NCBI GenBank assembly: GCA_965197575.1
Contig: OZ240214.1
Span: 434,001 to 498,000 of the forward strand
Source of the DNA: VXOI01 sp965197575
GTDB taxonomy: Bacteria; Chloroflexota; Dehalococcoidia; Lucifugimonadales; UBA3495
Direction: 5' to 3'
DNA length: 64,000 bases
The notes beneath the pieces are model-generated. The model was not told the origin of the DNA, made no database searches, and saw only the letters and a program-made list of their open reading frames with translations. Both the position numbers and the translations under genes were made by a program. This document shows positions 33,246 through 41,886 of this stretch, in pieces. Position 1 is the first letter of the stretch. Each line of letters opens with the position of its first letter.

Positions 33246-34646
33246 CTACAGTCGCCACGCGGCAATCGGCGCGCCGGGAGGTGCGTAGGTAGGGTGTTCC
33301 GGAGCATCGGACATGGGCACCAGTTGATAGCCCAGTTTGGCCGCCCGGCGTTTAGCCGCAAGCAACGCTCGCTGCTGATACTGACTTTCGTAGTATTCGG
33401 CGCCAGCGTCCACGTACTCCCGGCCGTAGCGCAGCATGGAATAGATCAGCCTGGCCAGCTTGTGGGCCGTGGCGGTGATGGCCTTGGGCGCTCCCAGGTG
33501 GGCTTTCTTCCGGCGCAGGAAGGCGCCCAGGGCGCTGCCGGAGCGGTGCAGCGCGTTGGCCGCCAGACGCAAAGCCGCCGCCGCACGGTTGGCGCTGGCT
33601 TTGGTCTTGGAGCTGATGACCCGGCCGCCGGTGATGCGGTTGTTGGGGCTCAGCCCCAGCCAGGAGGCGAAGTGCTTGGCGCTGGCCCATTTGGTCATGT
33701 CGGTGCCGACTTCGCTGATCACCTTCAACGCCGTGAAACCGTCCACGCCGTCGATCCGGGTCAGGTCCACTCCAGTCATCCGGTACAACTGGCCTTGGAC
33801 ATCGAAGCGGGGCGCGTTCTTCTGATTGCGCTTTTTGCCGTTGGGAGCCGGAGGCTCGCCGTCGCTGCGGTCCTCGAACCGCTCCAGCTGGGCTTCAATC
33901 TCCCGGTCGCACTGGGCAATCTTGCTCCGATACACCCGGTACAGCTCCAGGGCCTGGGTCAACTCGAAGATGTGCTCCTCCCGCCAATGCCCCTGCAGCG
34001 ACCTGGCGATGGTAGCCTCGTCGGCCTTGATCCTGGGATCGCGCAGCCGGGCCAGCTTCCGCGGGTCCCGTTCGCCGCCCACGATGGCCTCGATGATGTC
34101 CATGCCGGTCTTGCCGGTGATGTCTCTGATCACGTGCTGAAGCTTCACGTTCATCTGGGTCAAGGCCTTATGCATATGCTGGATGTGGTGGGAAGCGTAC
34201 TCCACCAGCATGGCCCGCTGCCGCAGGTAGCTGCGCAGGCGCCGGATGTCCCCGTCAGGCCGGAAGGCTCCCGACAGCAGGCCGTAGGTGTGCAACTGCT
34301 GCAGCCACTGGCAGTCCAGCACATCGGTCTTGCGACCGGGGACGTTCTTGATGCGTCTGGGGTCTACCAACATCACCTGGAAGCCTCGCTCTTCCAGCAC
34401 CCCGAACAGGGGTATCCAATACACCCCGGTGGACTCCATGACCACGGTATCGACCCCACACTCGGCCAGCCAGTCCGCCAAACGGTACAGGTCCGCCGTG
34501 AAAGCCTCGTACTCACGCACCGGCTGTTCCGAGCGGTCGGCGGGAACCGCAACGAAATGGCTGGTGGCGCCCACGTCAATGCCTGCCGCGTTCAGGTTCA
34601 GCTGGGACAGTCCCGCCGGTTTTGCCCTGCTCTGGCGTGTGCTCAT
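33246..34646 (-). CDS. IS110-family transposase, copy 2
   Basis: This 466-residue copy is closely related to copy 1. It has the same DEDD motifs ('GIDVGATSHFVAVPADRSEQ', 'VDTVVMESTGVYWIPLFGVL', 'GRKTDVLDCQWLQQLHTYGL') and C-terminal Ser domain ('ASWLGLSPNNRITGGRVISS'). It differs at the N-terminus (MSTRQSRAKPAG) and at the last 15 residues. The start at 34646 has GGAGGGAATA before it. No frameshift is seen, so it may be active. Confidence 0.93.
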   Translation of the reverse strand: MSTRQSRAKPAGLSQLNLNAAGIDVGATSHFVAVPADRSEQPVREYEAFTADLYRLADWLAECGVDTVVMESTGVYWIPLFGVLEERGFQVMLVDPRRIKNVPGRKTDVLDCQWLQQLHTYGLLSGAFRPDGDIRRLRSYLRQRAMLVEYASHHIQHMHKALTQMNVKLQHVIRDITGKTGMDIIEAIVGGERDPRKLARLRDPRIKADEATIARSLQGHWREEHIFELTQALELYRVYRSKIAQCDREIEAQLERFEDRSDGEPPAPNGKKRNQKNAPRFDVQGQLYRMTGVDLTRIDGVDGFTALKVISEVGTDMTKWASAKHFASWLGLSPNNRITGGRVISSKTKASANRAAAALRLAANALHRSGSALGAFLRRKKAHLGAPKAITATAHKLARLIYSMLRYGREYVDAGAEYYESQYQQRALLAAKRRAAKLGYQLVPMSDAPEHPTYAPPGAPIAAWRL

Positions 34647-34908
34647 TATTCCCTCCACGATTATCGTGCAGGCGTGTCGCCGGAGGGAGTCGCTGACAAC
34701 GTACAGTCTCCCGAACGGGATCGCCTCTGGTGGGGCGTCACCAATGATGCAGTCGTAAGGCTCCCGGACCATGCTATGGATCGGGCAATACGCACCAGTG
34801 TCTGCTCGGTCTTCGTCCGGACGACACGCCTCGCCATGAGCATACATCCTGGGGCTGACTCAACAGTTAGTCGCCTCTGCACAGGCCGGACACGGGCATA
34901 ATATTGCT
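34647..34908 (-). ncRNA. Candidate IS110 bridge RNA region, copy 2
   Basis: This conserved leader is like that of copy 1. Its variable window (TGCTATGGA, 34772-34780) is identical over nine bases to the sequence spanning this copy's left junction (34905-34913), as expected if it is the target guide. Confidence 0.55.
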
Positions 34909-35000
34909 ATGGACTAACTTAAGATGTCACGCCGTGACCGCTGGGGCGGACTCACCAGTTAGTCGCCTATGCACGGGCCGGATACGGGCATAACTCTGCT
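34909..35000. mobile_element. 92-bp internally deleted IS110 derivative
   Basis: Between copies 2 and 3 lies a short stretch that starts like a right end (GGACTAAC) and ends like a left end ('CACCAGTTAGTCGCCTATGC', then ATAACTCTGCT). No transposase or conserved leader is left. It looks like an element reduced to its two ends, or the scar of a recombination between copies. Confidence 0.55.
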
Positions 35001-35018
35001 CCCGACTAACACGGTTTT

Positions 35019-36414
35019 TCAGGCGACTGCCGTTGGTGGGTTGAGGGGCATGCCCAGAGGATGGTGCTCACCATCGGACAGGGGCGCCAGCTGGTAGCCC
35101 AACTGGGCGGCTCGACGCTGGGCGGTGCGCAATGCCCGCTGCTGATACTGACGTTCGTAGTATTCGGCGCCAGCGTCCACGTACTGTTGGCCGTGTCGGA
35201 GCATGGCGTAGATGATGCAGGCCAGCTTGTGCGCTGTCGCCGTGATGGCCTTGGGCGCTCCCAGGTGGGCTTTCTTCCGGCGCAGGAAGGCGCCCAGGGC
35301 GCTGCCGGAGCGGTGCAGCGCGTTGGCGCCGCCAGACGCAAAGCCGCCGCCGCACGGTTGGCGCTGGGCTTGGTCTTTGAGCTGATGACCCTGCCGCCGG
35401 TGATACGGTTGTTGGGGCTCAACCCCAGCCAGGACGCGAAGTGCTTGGCGCTGGGCCATTTGGTCATGTCGGCGCCGACTTCGCTGATCACCTTCAGGGC
35501 CGTGAAACCGTCCACGCCGTCGATCCGGGTCAGGTCCACCCCCGTCATCCGGTACAGTTGGCCCTGGACATCAAAGCGGGGCGCGTTTCCCTGATTGCGC
35601 TTTTTGCCATTGGAAGCCGGAGACTCACCGTCGCTGCGGTCTTCGAACCGCTCCAACTGGGCTTCAATCTCCCGGTCGCACTCGGCAATCTTGCTCCGAT
35701 ACACCCGGTACAGCTCCAGGGCTTGGGTCAACTCGAAGATGTGCTCCTCCCGCCAGTGGCCCCGCAACGACTTTGCGATGGTCGCCTCGTCGGCCTTGAT
35801 CCTGGGGTCGCGCAGTTGCGCCAGCTTCACCGGGTCCCGTTGGCCACCCACTATGGCCTTGATGATGTCCATGCCAGTCTTGCCTGTGATGTCGCTGATG
35901 ACGTGCTGAAGCTTCACGTTCATCTGGGTCAAGGCCTTATGCATATGCTGGATGTGGTGGGAAGCGTACTCCACCAGCATGGCCCGCTGCCGCAGGTAGC
36001 TGCGCAGGCGCCGGATCTCCCCCTCGGGCCGGAATGCGCCGGAGAGCAGGCCGTAGGTGTGCAACTGCTGCAGCCACTGGCAATCCAGCACGTCGGTCTT
36101 GCGGCCGGGCACATTCTTGATGCGTCGCGGATCCACCAGCATCACCTGAAAGCCTCGTTCTTCCAGCACACCGAACAGCGGTATCCAGTACACGCCGGTG
36201 GACTCCATGACCACGGTCTCCACACCGCACTCGGCCAGCCAGTCCGCCAAACGGTACAGGTCCGTCGTGAAAGCCTCAAACTCCTGCACCGGCTGCTCCG
36301 CACGGTCGGCAAGCACCGCCACGAAATGGCTGGTGGCCCCACGTCGATGCCGGCCGCGTTCAGGTTCAGCTGGGACAGTTCCTTCGGGTTTATGCTGCCC
36401 TTGCGTCTGCTCAT
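35019..36414 (-). pseudogene. IS110-family transposase, copy 3 (two frameshifts)
   Basis: The frame begins at 36414 (MSRRKGSINPKELSQLNLN) and breaks at 'AAGIDVG', where one G is missing near 36338. The next frame carries the DEDD residues ('VETVVMESTGVYWIPLFGVL'). A second shift near 35330, with 'LRLAAPTRC' in place of 'AANALHRSGS', leads to the last frame, which ends at 35019. The catalytic Ser motif 'ASWLGLSPNNRITGGRV' is in the middle frame. This copy touches the IS1380 target at its left end and was probably the first insertion. It can now only move with a transposase from copies 1 or 2. Confidence 0.88.
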
Positions 36415-36676
36415 CATCGCCTCTGCCATTGCCGTGTGGGCGTGTCTCCGGAGGAAGCCACGGACTGTAGCCATTCTCCCCAACGGGATCGCCCTGATCG
36501 GGGCGTCACCAATGATGCAGTCGTAAGGCTCCCGGACCATGCTACGGCTCGGGCAATACGCACCAGTGTCTGCTCGGTCTTCGTCCGGACGACACGCCTC
36601 GCCATGAGCATACATCCTTGGGCCAACTCACCAGTTAGTCGCCTCTGCACAGGTCAGACATGGTCATAATCTTGCT
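36415..36676 (-). ncRNA. Candidate IS110 bridge RNA region, copy 3
   Basis: The leader of copy 3 keeps the conserved core and has its own variable window. TGCTACGGC (36540-36548) is identical to the nine bases across its left junction with IS1380 (36673-36681), including the target bases ACGGC. It differs from the windows of copies 1 and 2 at just these bases. Confidence 0.55.
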
Positions 36677-36767
36677 ACGGCCTGGCCAAGGAAGGGGCAC
36701 GACACCACGGCTACACCGGCAAGCGGGGCTATCACCCGCTGCTGGCCGTCGCCGCCGGCACCGGCGG
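36677..36767 (+). pseudogene. IS1380 transposase, continuation fragment
   Basis: The frame 'YGLAKEGARHHGYTGKRGYH' and 'PLLAVAAGTG' continues the IS1380 protein directly after 'DSTICET' at 31562 if the array is removed. It ends at 36767, where the IS21 tip TGTCAATGG begins. The rest of the IS1380 element is not present on the far side of IS21 (after 40160), so a deletion or rearrangement took place. Confidence 0.78.
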
Positions 36768-37617
36768 TGTCAATGGGGTCGCCAAAACATGCCACTGTGG
36801 CGGAGTAACCGTGTACCACCGGCCTGATGACTGTCAGCAGTAAATCGGTCAGGGTGGCGACGTTACAGGAGCAGGAAGGGGCAGCGTTGATGGTGCGTTA
36901 TGCGTCTTCCGGCTTCTCTGGAGCTTGCGAGGCGGCGTTCTCCCGGCTGCGCTTGAGCCGGTAGCTCTCGCCGTTCATCTCCAGGATGTGGACGTGGTGG
37001 GTGAGCCGGTCCAGCAGTGCTCCGGTCAGGCGTTCCGAGCCGAAGACTTCCGTCCACTCGTCGAAAGGGAGATTGGTGGTTATTAAGGATGGAGCCCCGC
37101 TCGTAGCGCTGGCTGAACACCTCGAAGAGTAGCTCCGCGCCGGTGTGGGACAACGGTACAAAGCCCAGTTCGTCGATGATCAGCAGGTTGAGCCGCGACA
37201 GTTGCCTCTGCAGATTCAGCAGCCTTCTCTCGTCCCGGGCCTCCATCAGTTCGTGGACCAATGCGGCGGCGGTGGTGAAGCCCACCGACATCCCCCGCTG
37301 GCAGGCGGCAAGTCCCAGCCCCAGGGCGATGTGGGTCTTGCCAGTGCCGCTGTTGCCGACGGCGATGACGTTCTCACGGCGTTCGATGTATTCGCACCGC
37401 GCCAGCTCCATCGCCAGCGCCTTGTTCACCGACGGGATGGCCGGGAAGTCGAAGGTGTCCAGGCTTTTGATCGTGGGGAAGCGGGCGGCCCGGATCCTGC
37501 GCTCCACCATGCGCTGATGGCGGTCGATGAGCTCCAGTTCCGCCAGACGGAGCAGGTATTGGGGGTGGTCCGCATTCTCGGCAACGCACAGGGCCGCCAT
37601 CTTGCCGTATTCTCTGA

Positions 37618-38478
37618 GAACCTGTCTACGATGTCTTTGATATGTTAAGTTGAGACTATTACCAAGGCAGGGTAATCATGTCTCATTCCTATCCCAGCGA
37701 CATCAGCCGGGAGCAATTCGCCCGGATTCTTCCCCTTTTGGAATCGGCCCGGCGACGGACCAAGCCTCGCACCGTGGACTTGTACGACGTTTTCTGCGGC
37801 GTGCTCTACCTCCTGAAAAGCGGTTGCCAGTGGCGGATGCTCCCTGTGGACTTCCCGGACTGGCGCACTTGCTACAAGTATTTCCGGCAATGGAGTGAAC
37901 GGCCCGGCCCGGAGAAAGAGTCCATTCTGGAGCAGGTCTTAAAAAAAATGGGTTGGCGCGGCCCGACAAAGCAATGGGCGGACCGAACAGACCAGCTTCT
38001 GCATCGTGGACTCCCAGAGCGTAAAGAACACCGACAGCGCCGGGAACAAGGGCTATGACCCGGGCAAGAAGGTGTCCGGGATCAAGCGGCACATCGCGGT
38101 GGACACGCAAGGGTTGCCCCATGCGATTCACGTGACCACCGCCGATGTTACCGACCGGGCCGGGGCTTTGGCGATGTTTGACCAACGCCGGGGAGACCTG
38201 AACCGGGTGCAGAATGTGATGGTCGACGGGGGCTACACTGGGAAGCCCTTTGCTGCGGAGGTGCAGAACCTGTTGGGAGCCTCGGTGGAAGTGGTCAAAC
38301 GCAACGAGTTGCACACTTTCTCGGTGCTGCCGAAACGATGGGTGGTGGAGCGGTCTTTCGCTTGGCTGGAGAAGTGCCGCCGCCGCTGGAAGAACTGCGA
38401 GGGAAAGCTCAATACCAGCCTGCAAATGGTGGTTCTCGCCTTCGCGGTGCTAATCCTGAAAAGATTGTAAACAGGTTC
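37618..38478 (+). mobile_element. IS5 family (IS1031 group) element inside istB
   Basis: This 861-bp element has ends GAACCTGTCTAC and GTAAACAGGTTC and a 3-bp duplication TGA on each side (37615-37617, 38479-38481). It is thus TNA, as expected for the IS1031 group. Precise removal restores the istB frame. Confidence 0.9.
37678..38470 (+). CDS. IS5/IS1031-type transposase in two frames
   Basis: The first frame (37678-38058) holds the N-terminal domain 'SREQFARILPLLESARRRTK' and 'LYDVFCGVLYLLKSGCQWRM'. At a run of eight A (37941-37948) the second frame takes over with 'VGAARQSNGRTEQTSFCIVD' (first Asp), 'DTQGLPHAIHVTTADVTDRA', 'VMVDGGYTGKPFAAEVQNLL' (second Asp) and 'KRWVVERSFAWLEKCRRRWK' (Glu), ending at 38470. 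All DDE residues are present. Whether the A run is a programmed shift site, as known for many IS5 members, or a sequencing/decay frameshift cannot be settled from one copy. Confidence 0.85.
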
Positions 38479-38541
38479 TGAGAAAGCTGGGTAACTTCAG
38501 TTCCTTCAGGTGATGCTCCAGCAGTAGCGTGGACTTGCTGC

Positions 38542-40049
38542 TCATGCCGCCCTGCCCGGCAACAGGCGCATATAGTCCCCTGCCGGCGTAGTACTCACCC
38601 GTACCCGGGGCAGGTAGGGATAAAGCTCCAGGTCCAGCCGGGGCGGCCGTCCCTCCAGCCGGCACAGCACCAGGTGCTTCACCGCATCGAAGCTGATGGC
38701 TCCCAACCGGAGGCTTCTTTCACCGCCGCCACCACCTCCTGCTGGGAGAAGGTCTCCAGCAGCCTGAGCACCTGTACATACTCCCGCTTGCCCCGGCGTC
38801 CCATCCGGGACTCCAGCAGCCGGCGCAGCGTCCCGAACTCCTCTGGCAACTCCCATCCCTGCAATGGAGCCGCCTGGTCCAAGGGGCCCGTCTTCCTCTC
38901 CAAGAGCGGCAGGTAGTGGATGGGGTCGAATACGAAGTCGTCGCGTTCGTAGGAGCGTGGATGCTTGGCGATGACCTCGGACCCGCAGCTGATCACCACC
39001 CGGTCCACGTTGCCCCTGACAATGACGTCCCGGTGCCCGTAGGCCACCGGCACCGAGTAGTCGTTGGTACGGTACCGGACCAGAGACAGGGAACTCACCC
39101 GGCCTGCCTGCTTGTCGCAGGCGTCGTAGGCCACCGGAGGCAGGGGCATCAAGACGTCCAAGTCCCGCTCCATCCGCTGGCCGATGATCTCCGCGTGGCC
39201 CCTGAGCCTAGCGTCCATCCGCTCGAGGCATCGTTGCTCCAGGTAGACATTCAGTGCTGCGAAGCCCTCGAAGGATGGTATGGGCACCAGAAAGTTGCGC
39301 CGCGCGTAGCCCACCAGACCCTCCACTTTGCCCTTGTCATTGCCCTTGCCGGGGCGGCCGAAACGGTCGTCGAACAGGTAGTGGGACTGGAGCCCGGTGA
39401 AGGCGCGGGTGCGTTGACGCCGGCCGTCCCCCAGTATCTTCGCGACGGCCAGCTTGGTATTGTCGTACAGGATGCTCTGGGGCGCCCCGCCCAGGAACGA
39501 GAACGCCGAGACATGGCCATCCAGGAAGGCCTCGGTGGTCTCCGCCTGGTAGGCTATGACGAAGCAACCGTCGCTGTGGGGCAGGTCCAGGACGAAGCAG
39601 TGGGCTTTCCGCTCGACGCCGCCGATGACCGCCAGGGCATCGCCGAAGTCGCACTGGGCGTGCCCCGGCGGATGCAACAGCGGTACGAACATCTCCTTGG
39701 TCTGGCGGCGATTTTCCCGCACGTAGTCCTTGACCGTGGTGTATCGGCCGTCGAATCCGTATTCGTCCCTGAGCCGGTCGAAGATGCGCTTGGCCGTGTG
39801 CCGCTATTTCCTGGGAAGCCTGAGGTCGTCTACCATGATTTGGTCGATGACGCCGGTGTAGGGTTCCAGCTTGGGCCTCTTGGGAGGATTCTGTCGACGG
39901 TAGCCCGGCGGCACCGAGTAGGCCAACATCTTGCGCACGGTGTCCCGGTGCAGTCCAAACACCCGGGCTGCTTCCCGGATACTCATCCCATCCACCATCA
40001 CCGCCCGGCGAACCCGCAGATATACGTCCACCTTGTACATCCATCGCAC
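38542..40049 (-). pseudogene. istA: istA (IS21 transposase) with nonsense codon and frameshift
   Basis: The frame from 40049 gives the HTH 'GMSIREAARVFGLHRDTVRK' and runs to 'DDLRLPRK', where a TAG at 39804-39806 stands in place of an expected Gln. The same frame then continues: 'GHAQCDFGDALAVIGGVERK' (DDE Asp), 'LYDNTKLAVAKILGDGRRQR' (Asp) and 'GKGNDKGKVEGLVGYARRNF' (Glu). Near 38715 one C is missing, and the last part 'RLGAISFDAVKHLVLCRLEG' lies in another frame, ending at 38542. Two independent lesions show long decay. Confidence 0.88.
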
Positions 40050-40190
40050 TATCCATGGGCTCGGCTACAACCCTATGGATGGCGGCGGGCGGTACAGGTT
40101 CAACCGCCGAATGTCAGCGATCTTCCGCCCACACGGTCTACTTCAACTCCGCCATTTACAGGCAGGTCATGAGAGAGGATGAATACAGTC

Positions 40191-41093
40191 TTATTGCCTT
40201 AACTCATGGGGAAGAACGAAAGTGATCTCTTCTTCAGTTCCGCCTATCGTGGTTACTTCATCTGGGGCGAGGGCCTCTATGACATCCATAATCAGATCCT
40301 CGGGCGTGGAGGCTCCTGATGTGATGCCGATATTCTCGAAACCATCCAGCCATTGTAAATCCAACTCTTCGTGCCCATTGATGAGGTATGCGGGAAGACC
40401 GTTCGCCTCAGCTACTTCGCGAAGACGGTTGCAGTTCGAGCTGTTATGAGCGCCAATCACCAATACGACATCCACTATCTTTGTTAACTCATACATTGCC
40501 GCCTGTCGGTTGGTCGTTGCGTAGCAAAGGTCGTTCCTCACTATGACATCGGAGAAGTTTTCCTCGACTTCGGAGATCGCTTTCTTGGTTTCATTGGCCG
40601 ATAGGGTGGTTTGGGTAATTAGAGCAATGGGTGCCTTTTCACCCCAGTCCGGCACATTCTCCCGCTCTCGGTTGTCAAGGAGGTGCATCTCAGTTTGGCC
40701 CATGGTGCCTTTGACCTCCTGGTGACCGCGGTGGCCGACCATAATTATTCGCCGACCCTCTCTTGCATACCGCTTCGCTTCGTTATGCACCTTTGTTACA
40801 AGGGGACAGGTAGCATCTATAACGTTGAGACCACGCTCTTCGGCCTTGCGGAAATCTTCTGGCGGAGAGCCATGAGCAGAGAAGACAACCGTTGAACCCT
40901 CTGGGATCTCGTTTACGTCCTCGACGGTTTTTGCACCCTTGTTCTCCAAGGACTTGACCACATATGGATTGTGGACAATCTGGTGTTTGACATATACAGG
41001 GTGAGGATATTTCTGGAGAGCCGTTTCTACTATGTCTATGGCTCGAACTACGCCTGCGCAGAAGCCTCTTGGTGCGCCAAGGAAAACCTTCAC
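40191..41093 (-). CDS. ispH: 4-hydroxy-3-methylbut-2-enyl diphosphate reductase
   Basis: The last enzyme of the MEP isoprenoid pathway reduces HMBPP to IPP and DMAPP with a [4Fe-4S] cluster. The three cluster Cys are in 'APRGFCAGVVRAIDIVE', 'NVIDATCPLVTKVHNEA' and 'IVRNDLCYATTNRQAAM'. 'IGAHNSSNCNRLREVAE' and 'ITSGASTPEDLIMDVIE' are also characteristic. The 300-residue length is usual. A GTG at 41093 with AGGAG seven bases upstream is the best start; the ATG at 41129 has no such site. dxs lies 3 kb upstream in the same direction, so two MEP genes are near each other. Confidence 0.96.
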   Translation of the reverse strand: MKVFLGAPRGFCAGVVRAIDIVETALQKYPHPVYVKHQIVHNPYVVKSLENKGAKTVEDVNEIPEGSTVVFSAHGSPPEDFRKAEERGLNVIDATCPLVTKVHNEAKRYAREGRRIIMVGHRGHQEVKGTMGQTEMHLLDNRERENVPDWGEKAPIALITQTTLSANETKKAISEVEENFSDVIVRNDLCYATTNRQAAMYELTKIVDVVLVIGAHNSSNCNRLREVAEANGLPAYLINGHEELDLQWLDGFENIGITSGASTPEDLIMDVIEALAPDEVTTIGGTEEEITFVLPHELRQ

Positions 41094-41886
41094 AATTCCT
41101 CTCCTTGAATCTAATAGGAAAGTCCCCAATAGATCGTCAAACTTGGAAGAATTCTAGCTGTGCGCATCATGTGAGTCTTCGGCGTTTCAGAAATCTGTAC
41201 ACCTTTAATTCAGACATTGAAATCATCAAAAGCACCTTCTTCGACTCACCTTGCGCATCGCCGCCAGTTGCTCATTAACGTAAATTAGTGGCCGCGCTGA
41301 CACTGGATTCACTACCTGCGGAACCTTTCGGCGTAAATGTGGTCCTGTAGTCGGTAACAGTTTCCAGCCGTCACCATCTCTTTCCGGGCCGTCGAGCATG
41401 AATATCTCGACCATGCGCCGGTCGTCCTGTTTCAGCCTTTTAACGGCCTAATCTTTCAATCGTCTGGTGATGTAGAACGATCGGCTAATGTTCGCGGAGA
41501 AGCCCTCTATTAGAACTCCCCATTAGAACTCCCCTAACGATGGCGGCAAAAACCAACGGGGAGTTACCGTGAAACATGCGAATGCCGGGGATGCACGATC
41601 AAAGGTCAACCCAGTCCGGTGGGTTGACCATGGGTTTAAAGAAGCAACGCAGTTAGGATGGGTCATTCCGCAAGGCGCTTTCGTCTCCGTTCATCCACGA
41701 CGGAATCAGAAGCATAGACTCTTCAGATCCCAACGTCGAAAGATGTTCGACCACATCGTTGGCTTCTGGCCCCCCGATGGTAATATGTGAGATGTCGTTG
41801 GATGCCAACCCCGGATCCAGCGTACGCGCGACCTCGTATCCCTCAACGTAGTCGAATGGTATCTGCATATCAAATACGATGTGAAC
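41094..41886. other. Intergenic region, ~790 bp, no supported gene
   Basis: No gene is convincing here. A minus-strand frame at 41653-41868 ('SNDISHITIGGPEANDVVEH') and another at 41226-41414 ('DGWKLLPTTGPHLRRKVPQV') have protein-like stretches, but lack ribosome sites and partners and may be eroded gene remains. The stretch around 41440-41560 contains short direct repeats (TAGAACTCCCCATTAGAACT). The ispH promoter should lie near 41100-41250. Confidence 0.35.

Larger units (their letters stand above)
31563..36676 (-). mobile_element. Tandem array of three IS110 elements in IS1380
   Basis: The 5.1-kb array lies between two CT dinucleotides that were one CT in the IS1380 target (GAGAC-CT-ACGGCC). 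All copies run on the minus strand. Junctions of the type TTGCT-CCCGACTAAC occur at 33235, 34907 and 34999. Copies are 31563-33236, 33237-34908 and 35001-36676, with a 92-bp deleted derivative between the last two. CT as a crossover dinucleotide is established for the IS110 member IS621. Confidence 0.85.
36898..38545 (-). pseudogene. istB: istB, interrupted by IS1031 and frameshifted
   Basis: From the ATG at 38545 the protein begins 'SSKSTLLLEHHLKELKLPSF' and is cut at 38481. Removing the nested IS and one TGA joins it to 'REYGKMAALC', and it continues with 'LARCEYIERRENVIAVGNSG' and Walker A 'GNSGTGKTHIALGLGLAA', then Walker B 'LNLLIIDELGFVPLSHTG'. An extra A near 37082 shifts the frame in 'GSILITTNLPFDEW'. 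The final frame ends at 36898. IstB is the ATPase partner of IstA. This copy is doubly inactivated. Confidence 0.88.
36768..40160 (-). mobile_element. IS21 element 3, near full length but decayed, with nested IS5
   Basis: The ends TGTCAATGG (36768) and CCATTTACA (ending 40160) are imperfect inverted tips. The element carries istA then istB on the minus strand, in the normal overlapping order (TGA/ATG overlap at 38542-38545). An 861-bp IS1031-type element is inserted in istB. Without it the IS21 would be about 2.5 kb, the family norm. No clear target duplication is seen outside. Confidence 0.85.

Noticed and set aside
33294..34901. Long plus-strand reading frames opposite the IS110 genes (33294-34901, 32118-33245, 35441-36526)
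   Set aside because: They mirror the transposases on the other strand in GC-rich DNA, have no motifs or ribosome sites, and recur only because the IS copies are repeated.
38916..40172. 418-codon plus-strand frame opposite istA
   Set aside because: Shadow of the istA frame, no known motifs.
41226..41868. Minus-strand frames at 41226-41414 and 41653-41868 as genes
   Set aside because: No ribosome site, no family match and no partner frames; at best eroded remains, reported as intergenic.
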